NCBI RefSeq assembly: GCF_000516985.1 | Contig: NW_006917102.1 | Coordinates: 1,745,681 to 1,809,680 of the forward strand | From: Pestalotiopsis fici W106-1 | Taxonomy: Eukaryota; Ascomycota; Sordariomycetes; Amphisphaeriales; Sporocadaceae | Direction: 5' to 3' | Length of the DNA: 64,000 bases | Part shown: positions 22,696 to 33,054 of the stretch, piece by piece | Position numbering within the stretch: position 1 is the first letter of the stretch | How the letters are laid out: the number at the start of each line of letters is the position of its first letter | The notes under the pieces: generated by a model | Database searches by the model: none | The model's input: only the letters and a program-made list of their open reading frames with translations | What the model was told of the DNA's origin: nothing | Made by a program: the position numbers and the translations under genes

Positions 22696-24189
22696 GAGCA
22701 GAAGATTTGTTGTTTCTTCTCTTTCTTCGTGAAGGATCGCTGTCGCCAGTCGCTGGCGGGATGTTGGCAATGGCTGTTTGATCTTTCAGCCTCCTTGGTG
22801 TGTGTGCGCAACGGTTTGCGGGGCGCAGATGCAATGGGATTCGTTGGGCAGGCAGATAGAGAATGATCAGGTCGATGTGGACAAATGGATGCGCGTGGAG
22901 GTCGTCTATGTGGAAATGAGCCGTCTGGGGGGAACTCTTTGGGTAGAGTCTTGCGCTGGTTTCGTCGATTGGTATGTATGGTAGTAATACGTAGTGGTTG
23001 ATGCTGTTCAGGAATTGGTGATGCGGCGGCGTGGTTGTCGAGATCAAGCAGCTTGGGGGGCTTTCACCGAGTCTTAGGTTTGCGGCCGATTGTGAAGCGA
23101 ATCACAATTGCGAAAGCTTCGATACACACAAACCCCGGGCCCATGCCTAGCCTAGGCACCTTAGGCCATCTAATCTAGCGGCTGTACGTCGAGGCTGGGC
23201 CCTGGGATGACCTATTGTGACCAGTCACCAGGCCCAAGACCCTCTACCTACCTACCTGGTCCTTGGCCTGTTTGGCTAGGCTTTACGTTGTACCGGCCCC
23301 GCGATCAAAGCCTAAAAAAGGACATGACAGAACCCAAACCCATCAGCCAGCCAGTGGTAAGTGCACCAACAACACAGTGATGCCCTATGTACATGTATGC
23401 TTTACTGTGCATCCGACGTCCTTGCTTCCGCAAAAAAGGATGAACTTGATTCCAGAAGTGTATTACTTATCGTCGCCCAGATCCGATAGCAGTGTTTTCC
23501 TTTGCCGGCAGCCGCACACGTTTTTTTGCACAAGATCAGCATGCAACAAGTAGAATAGGGACGCGCACAATGGTGCTTAGTAGTACTTATGATTAGGTTC
23601 GAAACTTTGAAGTCAATCAAGACATGCTCACAGTGCGTTGCTTATGTAGTTTTCATATGCACTGATCTCGTCTTTGTAGAGTTGTGATATTAGTAAAATT
23701 TCACCATACGCAAACAAGAAGGTTGGCAAAACTACCCAACTGTTTTGTCATCAATCCCCTGATGAGTATAAAGCATTCACATATTATTGTTTCAATGGAC
23801 ATGCCTCAAGCAAATGCATGTAGAGTACCAATCTGTCACAGAAAGAAAAGGCAGGAAAAGATGCATTAGTGTTGAACGGCGACACTTTGTTTGAAGTTTG
23901 TAATTTAATGTAATTCTTTGAAAGTATAGGTATATAAGAAAAAAGACAAGATGCAAAAGCCTCTTGAGATTGTGGTAAAATCAAAAGCCCCGTTGATTAT
24001 GATAGACCCAGCTATAAATAAACACCACCCACCCACATCACCCAATGCCCCATTCATAAAATCATGATAATATTTTCTTCAAGGTATCTTGCAAATCGTC
24101 TAAAGTCCGATCAACATCCGGACGTCTTCATCGTCTTAATCAGGATCCTCAGCGTGAGCTTGCTTTCTTGTCCATTGACATGTTCCCAA
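22696..24189. other. Intergenic, CAF40 promoter and 3' region of the membrane protein
   Basis: No gene is visible. A small palindrome TGCCTAG-C-CTAGGCA lies at 23144-23158. The frame upstream of CAF40 stays open but has no sensible N-terminus. Confidence 0.5.
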
Positions 24190-25716
24190 TCACCAAATTT
24201 CGTCCTCGTTCTTGACCATTTGCAGTGTTGGTGTCTTTGGCTGCAAGGCCTTCATCCTCTTTCGGTCAGCCTTGGTGACCAGAGATGGGGTCATGGGGAC
24301 GACAGGGGTGTACGGCTGATATGGCGAGTAAGGTAGAGCGGCACCAGTAAAAGGCGTCCTCAGAGCCGACGGCGAAAGTGGTGCCCTCTCAAAGACAGTC
24401 TGCTTGGTTGTCTGGGTGGAAGGCGAAGCCAACGATGGCTCGTACGCTCGAAGGGGTAGCGAACCACCGGTACGAATCGCTGAAGGTGCATTGGCCCTTG
24501 AAAATGTGGCTCCTGGTTTAGGTGAGGATGGAAGAGATGGAAATCGTGTCTGACTAGGCTTCGGCGACGATGGCAAGCCCACAAGAGGCGTGGTTGACTT
24601 TTCTGATACTGCAGAGTAGGGGTCGCCCTCAGCGGTCAATTCTGATGTGTTGCGCATGTGACCGAATTCAGATCCGATCCTTTCATCGATGCTCATAGTA
24701 CTCTCAGGGGACATGTCTGGTGGCGTGAGGGGCTCAACCGGCCGCGTCATCCTTTGCGATACAAAGGGATACTGATCCGTTGGTACCGGAGGAGGCGGTG
24801 CGGGTGCGTAGTGTCGGGGAGGAATTGACTCCATCTCTGCCTCCTCGTGCCTAGGAAACGTGCCAGACATTGGTGTCATGATGGGGGATGAGATGCTGAT
24901 AGCCCTGACTGATGACTTCTTTCCACGCGGCGACTTAAGAGCCGAGAGGATGGACGAAGCACGCGACTGGGGTTTTTCCTCGGCGCCGTTGAGCTCGAGA
25001 TTTGCCGGCTTCTTCCCTTTGCGCAAGAAGCCCGACTTTTGGGAAGAAGGCGTTGGGGGTGACTTCAAAATAGGAGCGGGGGGTCCTTGAAGAACAACAC
25101 CAGCCTGCTTTGCTTCATCCTGCTCCATGACATATTTATACATTTCCTCCAACTGTTGTTGCGCCATTTCGCGATCAGCTGCGACCACGTTCTGGTCAAC
25201 AAGAGGATTGACACCAAGAGCTACAGTCGAAGAAACCGGTGAGGGAAAAACGTAGGGACTCGGCTCCTGATGCTCAGCGTTTGCTGGATAGGAGAAATTT
25301 CTGATAGGCGACCTTGGAGTTGTGGGAGTGAAAACCAATGGCTGTGGAGGATCGGCTGGTAATCCGTTTGGCAAGGCAAAGTCGTACTTTATCTCTTCCA
25401 AGTCCTCGTCAGCGGCCCGAAGATGCTCGCGACGCTTCTTTGCAAGCAGCAAGAGAGTAGCGGCAACAACGATAAGTGAGAAGGCGTATGCTCCGACTAT
25501 GCCGCCAATCTGGGCTGGAAGGTAGGTGTTGTCTATGAAGGATCTGGTTGATAATGGCAGACCGTCTTCGGAAGCTGGATTGTTGTTCCTCGCGCAAAGT
25601 ACAACACAAGGTTTCTCAGAGGGAGCAGAGAGACAGTAAGGAATGAACGCTGAAGTCCAAAAGACGACGGCCAGACGAAGTGAAGCGGTGGAGGTACTAT
25701 AAAGCCAAGGCTGCAT
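24190..25716 (-). CDS. Single-pass membrane protein of unknown function, disordered cytosolic tail
   Basis: An intronless frame of 508 residues. A signal peptide spans about 1-31, followed by a short extracellular segment with two Cys (37 and 41), a transmembrane helix at about 69-91 and a stop-transfer AKKRR cluster. The remaining 400 residues are Pro/Ser/Thr-rich and probably disordered, with many SP and TP sites and a PPPPVP proline run that could bind SH3 or WW domains. The last 35 residues (VTKADRKRMKALQPKTP, ending NEDEIW) are charged and look conserved. The layout resembles fungal plasma-membrane anchors and sensors such as Opy2, but I see no sequence motif proving that. I do not recognise the family. 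Confidence 0.75.
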   Translation of the reverse strand: MQPWLYSTSTASLRLAVVFWTSAFIPYCLSAPSEKPCVVLCARNNNPASEDGLPLSTRSFIDNTYLPAQIGGIVGAYAFSLIVVAATLLLLAKKRREHLRAADEDLEEIKYDFALPNGLPADPPQPLVFTPTTPRSPIRNFSYPANAEHQEPSPYVFPSPVSSTVALGVNPLVDQNVVAADREMAQQQLEEMYKYVMEQDEAKQAGVVLQGPPAPILKSPPTPSSQKSGFLRKGKKPANLELNGAEEKPQSRASSILSALKSPRGKKSSVRAISISSPIMTPMSGTFPRHEEAEMESIPPRHYAPAPPPPVPTDQYPFVSQRMTRPVEPLTPPDMSPESTMSIDERIGSEFGHMRNTSELTAEGDPYSAVSEKSTTPLVGLPSSPKPSQTRFPSLPSSPKPGATFSRANAPSAIRTGGSLPLRAYEPSLASPSTQTTKQTVFERAPLSPSALRTPFTGAALPYSPYQPYTPVVPMTPSLVTKADRKRMKALQPKTPTLQMVKNEDEIW

Positions 25717-27191
25717 TGTGCCAGGCCCAGAATTACCACTCCTTACATAAAGCAGATATCAGAGCATGAAGCTGCTAGACCTCCTGAACGAATAAGTCGA
25801 AACGCATGTTGATCGAGAATCGACCAGGCCCGAGTCACATTTGGGAGAACAAAAGGGTATATAGCGGCTGGTGATGTTCGGCAGTGTGTCGGAGTGGACC
25901 AGCAGAGACGGTACTAACACATCAATCCGGGCGCTTGCAGTGTGCTGTGAGCTCTGACTTGTTGGGCCGACTTGAACCCTTTGTGCCACATGCACCCTGG
26001 GGCCATGAATAGTGGCCATTGGGACGGCTGGATGCCATTATGGTCGACTGCGCGAACGGGAATTGCTATGGACTGGCGATGTTCTGGTTGGACGGCGAAT
26101 ATAGATGGCAGGGAGGTTAAGCGCCGACGTGACAGGCAAGTTTCCTGATTGGTGGTCGTGGGCTCACCACCCTCGACCCCGCCTCTCGTCCGCCCATATC
26201 CAATCCCTGTCCATCATCAACTTCCTCTCCCCGATTGGTAATTCCCATGCAAGCGACAGATGAAATTCTGCAAGGGTCGGTCAAAGCTACCATGCTCGCA
26301 TGCTACTTTGCTGCTCTCCTCAGTCGACATCTTCAGCAACAAAAGAAGCGAGAGCCAGACACGGGTTAGCTTCAATAGTGTCCTGGGACTAGAAATCTTA
26401 TCACGCCGTTATCTTCACTCATTCGATTCCCATCACATCACCAAAAATGTGATTCGAGATTCACTGTGATGTGATGAATGGCTGACGAAAATTCTTCTTT
26501 GGGAAAAGAGAAGATTGGCAGTAGAAGGCGTGGTGTAATGCCGACTACTACCTTGGCAAGATCATCGACTCTGCATTGAGGGTTGGGGGATCAACAACAA
26601 TTATAGCAAGGGCTATTTGTTAATGTTACCCTCCCAAGCCTCCCATCGGGCAGCAGTCAGTAGCTTGGGGGCAGGTAAGGTGTGGTTTACAAACCGTGTT
26701 CTCACTTCCTGCTTGCTAGCTTGGTAACTTTGGGGGTATCTAATCAGTTCTTGCCAGTAGAACGGCATTTGACTTCCGTCATTGGCAAGCTGAATTCAGT
26801 CATGCCAAATAAAATGGATTGATGCTCTCAAGTGTGATGTAGCCGCTGGGTAGTTGTTGCCAGCCTGCATTGTCTCGACGGCAGGTGTGATTATTACTGT
26901 CTGCACACCGCTAAAAGGCCCCCGAGACCCCCAACTTGCTTTTTCTTAGTGAAGTCACATGATCTCGTGCCACTTGTAGTACCGGGGAACGCGTTGGCAC
27001 CTGCCTGTAACAAATGCAGACGCGTCTCGGTAAGAGGCGTCAAGATTTTGGTACAGAACAACTATTCAAACATTTGCCACCGGGCTCTTCCCACTTTATT
27101 TGCATTGCTGAACAATTGACGCACTTTTGGCATACGATTCCCGTTCCACTGGGCTGGACTTAAAGGCACAGATGAGCCACAGCTGTCAGTC
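25717..27191. other. Divergent intergenic region, membrane protein and SRS2
   Basis: About 1.5 kb containing both promoters. No coding frame or RNA is recognised. Confidence 0.5.
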
Positions 27192-30149
27192 ATGTCTCCC
27201 GCCACGGGCCAGAGCATATTCGATTCGCTCAACAAGGCTCAACGTCAGGCTGTAACTTCAAACGCGTCCACTGTCGCTATTTTGGCAGGACCGGGCAGTG
27301 GAAAAACGCATACTCTGACCTCTCGCGTGGTATGGCTTGTCGACCATGTCAAGTATGAGCCATGCGATGTCCTTGTTGCGACGTTCACCGTCAAAGCAGC
27401 CCGTGAGATGAAGGAGCGCATCGGAAAGGCCCTTGGAAACGGCAGAGAGAAGAAAATTGTACTCGGCACTTTTCACAGCATAGCTCGTCGCTATCTTGCT
27501 GCATATGGCCAAGCGATAGGCCTCAATCCCAGGTTTGGTATTGCTGACGACTCTGACTCACGTGGCATAGTCACGAGAATTTGCAAGAGGCTGGATGTGC
27601 AGCTGGAAGTACCGAAAGCTCGAGCTTACATCAGCAAGAAGAAAGCAGGCGGCTCCTTTGTTGAAGTACCTGGCAAGAAACACAAGCAGGACAAGTCGGT
27701 CGAGTCCCAAGCGTACGAAAACTGTTACAACGAATACCAGAGCCAGCTGGAACGGTCAAACTTACTCGACTACGATGACCTCCTCGTACGCGGTGTGGAG
27801 CTTCTCCAGAAGCATCCTTCCTGCGTTTCAAACCTTCAAGCGGTCTTGATAGATGAATATCAAGACACAAACGGTATTCAATTTCAGCTCATGAAACTGT
27901 TCGCTCAATACCATAAGCGCATCACTATTGTTGGCGACCCGGACCAGAGTATCTATGGATGGCGATCAGCGGAGATAAGAAATCTGCATCGCTTTCTTCG
28001 GGACTTTCCAGGGACTGATGAAGTGTCATTGGAAGAAAACTATCGATCGTCGAGCTCCATCCTGGACATCTCCTTGAAAATCATTCAGCAGGATAAGGAG
28101 CGTTATCAAAAAGCTTTGGTCCCAGTGCATGAAAGAGCTACTCGGCCAGTCCTGCGGAAACTCAAGAATCAGATGGACGAAGCAGACTGGATCGTGTCGG
28201 AGATCAAGCGGGTAAAAATAATGTCAGGAAACATGATAAGCGCCGACGATGTTGCCATCCTCTTGAGGTCGGCTTCGCTATCTCGACACATTGAGAGCGC
28301 TCTTGGCAAGGCAGGAATAGCTTACCGAATGGTTGGCGGTTTCAAGTTCTATGAGAGAACAGAGATCAAGATCATTCTAGATTATCTGCGTCTCATCTAT
28401 CACCCAGACAATAACGACGCAGTTGCCAGAGTCATCAACGTACCGAAGCGTGGAATTGGACCGGAAACCGTCAAATCCTTGGTTGAAGAAGCTGAGCGCA
28501 ATTCCATGAGTGTATGGAGTCTGCTCGTGAAGCATTGCCGTGGAGATCGTGCGGCCAAGACAAACATCAGAAAGCAGACAGAACAAAGGATCAGCGGCGA
28601 CTTTTTCAAAATCATCAATGGCGTGCGGGCCCGACTCCAGGACTCTGAGGAGGGAAGATCCCTTGATCTAGTCGAAGCCATCGAACAACTGCTTCGCGAT
28701 CTGCAATTCGAAAAGTACCTGGAGGACACATGCCCGCATGACCATGAAGCACGATGGGCAAACGTTCAAGAGTTTGTCGGCTTGGCGGGAGAATTCATGA
28801 GGGATCAAAATCTGGCCGAGGAAGACATGCTCCCAGAAATTGAAGGCGTGACACAGTTCCAAACGAATGACATCTTAGGTCGATTTCTCGCCAACGTTTC
28901 ACTTGCGTCCGACAAGCAGACAAATGACACAGATGAGGAAGGCAAACCCTTGATTACAGTCTCGACGATACATGCTGCCAAGGGTCTGGAATGGCCCATT
29001 GTTTTTGTGCCTGGTGTTTATAACGGCTCGATACCACATTCGAGGTCAGACGATGAAGCTGAAGAGCGCCGACTACTCTACGTGGCGATGACTCGAGCGC
29101 AAGCACTTCTATATTTGAGCCACCCACTTCATAGCTCAAATGGCGAGAATACAACGCTCGAGATGTCCCCTTTCATTGAGGCCTTGTCAGGCTCTCACTT
29201 CCTCCCCCAGGGTCCACCACTCGATAGACGCGTTATGTTGCAGGTGGCCAAAATTCTGAGGCGCGAGCTTCCATCCGAGGATGCCATTTACAAGTCCATG
29301 CCAATCTTCACTTCAGTCGAAGACAACCTTTTCCCTGTAGACCCCAACGAGGCACAATCACTTGCCCGCTCCAAAAACGAAGGGGGATTTGACCAAAATG
29401 GTTACAACAAACGGCGCAAAACCCAACATACCACTAGCAGCGCCCAAGTGGCACCAGATTCGGTTGAAGGCTGGAACACTCCATATTCCACAACTATGCA
29501 GAGTAGCACATCTTTTACTCTTCCCGGATTTACTTCTGCAACCGCACAGCGGGCAGTTGAGGTGGTTGAGTCGCTTAGTCTGGCGTCAAAACCAACCCCG
29601 GCAGCCTCAAAACCTAGCACAAACCGTCGCCCTCCAGGGCAGAGAAGTCTGCTTGGTTATGTTGTCAAGGAGCATGATCAGACGAAAGTTCCTGTACCAC
29701 AGCCAGTGTCATTACCACCACAACCACGGTTACCCAACAAGTTCCAGAGGCACAACTCATTGCCAAAATCGAGGCCAACAACACAGCATCCGTCCGGAAT
29801 TAGTCCCGAATTCTCCGGCCACAAGCTTGGGTCTTCCAAGCTCTCAAGCAAGCCTTCTCCACCGAAACATGAGGAACGCTCAGTAGCGAAGCCCTATGCA
29901 TGTTTTTCAAGCTCGCCTACAAAACCATCCCCCGAGAAGCCAAATGCTGTAGTAACCGAAGATGTAGAAATGGCGACTGCGGACGAGGTTACCCGACCTG
30001 CAGCCTCTTATCACACAACGACGGTTACCGTGCCTCAAGGCATGAGAGGGTTTAAGAGGCCCGCAGGCTTGAGCAAGGATGGTATGGCACCTCTGGACCG
30101 GCTTAGGAAGCCGTTCAAGCCGTTGACTATTAATCGCGGACCTAAATGA
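27192..30149 (+). CDS. srs2: ATP-dependent 3'-5' DNA helicase SRS2 (UvrD/Rep family)
   Basis: One exon, 985 residues. Superfamily 1A motifs appear in order: Q-motif LNKAQRQAV (13-21), Walker A GPGSGKT (33-39), the VATFTVKAAREMKERI Ia block, Walker B DEYQDT (about 221), motif III GDPDQSIYGWR (about 250), motif IV-V with TIHAAKGLEWPIVFVPG, and motif VI LLYVAMTRAQ. SRS2 strips Rad51 from single-stranded DNA and restrains homologous recombination at forks. Residues beyond about 690 are low-complexity and probably disordered; they contain a PCNA-box-like QRSLLGYV (from Gln817), and the protein ends in basic RLRKPFKPLTINRGPK. No introns interrupt it. Its 3' end is 124 bases from that of the convergent dac1. 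Confidence 0.93.
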   Translation: MSPATGQSIFDSLNKAQRQAVTSNASTVAILAGPGSGKTHTLTSRVVWLVDHVKYEPCDVLVATFTVKAAREMKERIGKALGNGREKKIVLGTFHSIARRYLAAYGQAIGLNPRFGIADDSDSRGIVTRICKRLDVQLEVPKARAYISKKKAGGSFVEVPGKKHKQDKSVESQAYENCYNEYQSQLERSNLLDYDDLLVRGVELLQKHPSCVSNLQAVLIDEYQDTNGIQFQLMKLFAQYHKRITIVGDPDQSIYGWRSAEIRNLHRFLRDFPGTDEVSLEENYRSSSSILDISLKIIQQDKERYQKALVPVHERATRPVLRKLKNQMDEADWIVSEIKRVKIMSGNMISADDVAILLRSASLSRHIESALGKAGIAYRMVGGFKFYERTEIKIILDYLRLIYHPDNNDAVARVINVPKRGIGPETVKSLVEEAERNSMSVWSLLVKHCRGDRAAKTNIRKQTEQRISGDFFKIINGVRARLQDSEEGRSLDLVEAIEQLLRDLQFEKYLEDTCPHDHEARWANVQEFVGLAGEFMRDQNLAEEDMLPEIEGVTQFQTNDILGRFLANVSLASDKQTNDTDEEGKPLITVSTIHAAKGLEWPIVFVPGVYNGSIPHSRSDDEAEERRLLYVAMTRAQALLYLSHPLHSSNGENTTLEMSPFIEALSGSHFLPQGPPLDRRVMLQVAKILRRELPSEDAIYKSMPIFTSVEDNLFPVDPNEAQSLARSKNEGGFDQNGYNKRRKTQHTTSSAQVAPDSVEGWNTPYSTTMQSSTSFTLPGFTSATAQRAVEVVESLSLASKPTPAASKPSTNRRPPGQRSLLGYVVKEHDQTKVPVPQPVSLPPQPRLPNKFQRHNSLPKSRPTTQHPSGISPEFSGHKLGSSKLSSKPSPPKHEERSVAKPYACFSSSPTKPSPEKPNAVVTEDVEMATADEVTRPAASYHTTTVTVPQGMRGFKRPAGLSKDGMAPLDRLRKPFKPLTINRGPK

Positions 30150-30273
30150 GTTCGATGAGATACATGACTTGGTATGAAGCTATGATAATCTACAAAGTGT
30201 GCATTTGCTACTATCCAATCTAACTGGTTCGTGAAAACTGTCATGTAATATGTCTACATCTACCACATTTCAT

Positions 30274-31653
30274 CTATTGGTTGAAAACCTTGGTACCAAA
30301 CTTCCATACTTCGTCCACGTTGAGTGTAACTCCGCCATTGCCGTTGGCTGGGTGCTCAGACAGAATCACCAGGTCAGCATCAGCTCCATCCTCGAGACAG
30401 CCTTTTGAACCCAGCAAACCCAACATGGCAGCCGGCGTAGACGTTACTGCCCTGAGTGCGCTCGGCACATCTTCACCAGACCAGCTGAGAAAGTTGTTGA
30501 CGCACTCTATCAGGGTGATGGAACTATTCATGATGTCTGTTAGTACCTTTGTCTAGTCGCCGTCATGGTATCTTGATTGCACTTACCTGCCGGCAATCTT
30601 GTCTGATCCCTCCAACAACAGCAACGGACCCTTCTTCACAATGTGGTTGGTGCAGTCTCCGTTGGTCCAAGAGTAGGCACCGTCGGGTAGTCCGACGAGG
30701 TGCATGGCGTCAGTGACGAGGATGAAGCCGTCCGGGTGGGCATTGTAGGCGATCTTGACCGTGGTGGGATGCAGATGCTCGCCGTCGGCGATGATGCCGA
30801 AATAGGGGCGCGGCTGGCTCTCGGCGATGCCCAAAACGCCAAAGATGCCCGGGTTCCGGTGGTGCAGCGGGCGCATGGCGTTGAAGAGGTGCGTGATCAT
30901 GGAAGCCCCAGAGGCCACCGCCTTGGAGGCTTCCTCGTACGTCGCCTCTGAGTGGCCGATGGAAAAGACGATACCCCGGTCCGTGAGATTGCCAATGAGG
31001 TCGGACATGCCGCCAACCTCGGGGGCCGCCGTGATCATCCGGATGACGGGCGGGTTGCCGTGCTCATCCCGCTCGAGGTTGGAGGCGCCGTAGCAATCCT
31101 CTAGATCGGCAAATGAGTCTGCCCGTAACAGGACGTCCACATTGTGTATGCCGTTCTTGGTTGGATTTAAAAAGGGTCCCTCAACGTGAGCACCTAGCGA
31201 CTCTGCGCCATCCTCTGCAACCTGGACATGCCCGTTTGGTGCCAAAAATGGCAATGCCCTCTTATACAACTCACTAGTCTGAGATGTGATAGTGGGAACA
31301 TAACTGGTGACACCCGTCTGTACTAGCTGTCTGTTGAGACCCCTTACTTTCTTGGCATACTCTGCAGGCTCCAGCAGCGTCGAAAAGTTGAAGCCAAACG
31401 CGCCATTCAGCTGACACTCGATGAAGCCGGGCGAGATGATGCGGCCTCCCAGGTCCACGGTCTGATCGGGCAGGTTCAAGTCGTCATAGAAGGCGGCCTG
31501 GCTGCGCACGATCTTGCCCGTGACCGAGTTCACCCAGAGATCCTCCGAGACGAGCCGGTCGCCCTTGAGGATGCGGCAGTTGGTAAACTTGGTGATGCCA
31601 TTACCACCGTTACGGGGCGTCGACTTGGGCGATGATGGGAGAGAGTGTGGCAT
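30274..31653 (-). CDS. dac1: N-acetylglucosamine-6-phosphate deacetylase
   Basis: Two exons (30587-31653 and 30274-30523) give 438 residues, normal for NagA. Metal and active-site motifs are intact: HVEGPFLNP, IGHSEAT, HLFNAM-PLHHR and the catalytic Asp in VTDAMH. The IISPGFIE segment that closes the N-terminal beta domain is present, and PAAMLGL-KG-L-DGADADLVIL at the C-terminus completes it. The acceptor at 30524 (AATAG) is used because the stronger-looking upstream ACAG runs into a stop. The enzyme removes acetate from GlcNAc-6-P to give glucosamine-6-P in the cytosol. It is the second catabolic step and sits at one end of the GlcNAc cluster, divergent from the sensor gene ngs1. Confidence 0.94.
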
Positions 31654-33054
31654 GGCTGTGGATTACAACAAACACAGAGATAATAGAAGAGAGATTTGAT
31701 ACTACTGGGTATGATATCGTTCAAGTAGCGTCAAGCGGGACAATAGTAGCCCCTTGGGCAATGATTCTGACCTCCATAGGACGGACAGAGGCGTAAAACG
31801 AGAGCGGTTCACTAACAACTAAGTACCTGCAATGATATCAGACACACCGTAGTAGTCAGCGTCCCTCCGATGACGCTTAGTCACATTGAATAGGTGCCTG
31901 CGTCCGATGCTGGCCGCTCTGATAGATAGGAAACAAGCGAACCAGTGGAGCCCTTTGAGGTCATATCTCGCTTCTTGCAGGTTGCACTTGCGATAGCCTT
32001 CAAAAGTGGAAAATCACCGAAAAAAATAAAAAAATTCAAAGCCGTTGCGGATCGAATGCCCCAATCAGCAAACGTTGGACGGATGTGTGCGTGACAGGTT
32101 GGTTCTCGGGCTACTCCATGCTTGCCTCTGTGCTGAAGCACCCAATCTAGCTGCTACATGGTCGATAACATGCTGATGGTTACACAATGTGATCTTCTTT
32201 TGATCGGCGATGTGTTTCAAGAGGGGAGAGGGAAAAGAGTCCATTTCCAAAATGTGCCTCTTCTGGATCCTTGACCGTGTTACCATGACACATGTGGTCA
32301 AGCCGAACAAGCCGGAAGTATGCCACTGATGTCGCGCATGATGAGCATGGAGAAAAAAAAGGCCTGGTGCAATAGTAGTGGCGGGTGTTGTAACGTTGCG
32401 GTAGGGAAACTTGCGTTGAAGGTCCCACAGAGGGAGAGTCCTTCAGTCTAGGCCGGGGTTTGGCTCTAACAGTTAGTGAATGTAGTGACAGGCCGGGGGA
32501 GGGGCCTTCCACTTTGTAACGAGCCTGGGAGCCACTGAAATTCGCCCAAGGCTAGCGGGAGGCGGCAGTAGCAGCGTTGAGCCCAAGGTTTAGCCGGCCT
32601 TCATCAGCGTCCATGTTTCTGGGGTCCCGTCAGCAATCCGTCTTGTACCACGGACTCCTCGTGGACAAGCTCATCTCGACGCCTGACAGACGATAAAGGC
32701 TGGTAGCATTTTTTTCGGGCTTTTCCTTGTTATTCGTCGATTCGCCAAAGTCACACTATTCTTTTTCAGTTGGCGCGATAGACATTATCTCCTAGTCCAA
32801 TCTGGAGACAATCTTGCATCTATCTTCCCTGCGACCAGGGGGATACTGAATCGTGTGGTTCCCGTCTCTACTGCCAGGTGCTGCTGGCATTGTTACATAC
32901 ACACTCGTGACGAACATTGAAGTGAACCACACTCTTCCTACACCAGCAGGCCGGGGCGGCCCCTCTTTCAGCAGCACGCACCGCAGCGCCCGCATCCTGA
33001 GCAGCAGCTCACTTTAACGTGACACCGGTGATCCGGAGACAGACGACCTTGACC
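31654..33054. other. Divergent promoter region of dac1 and ngs1
   Basis: A 1.4-kb spacer between two divergent starts. It probably carries shared control sites for GlcNAc induction. No gene is seen. Confidence 0.55.
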
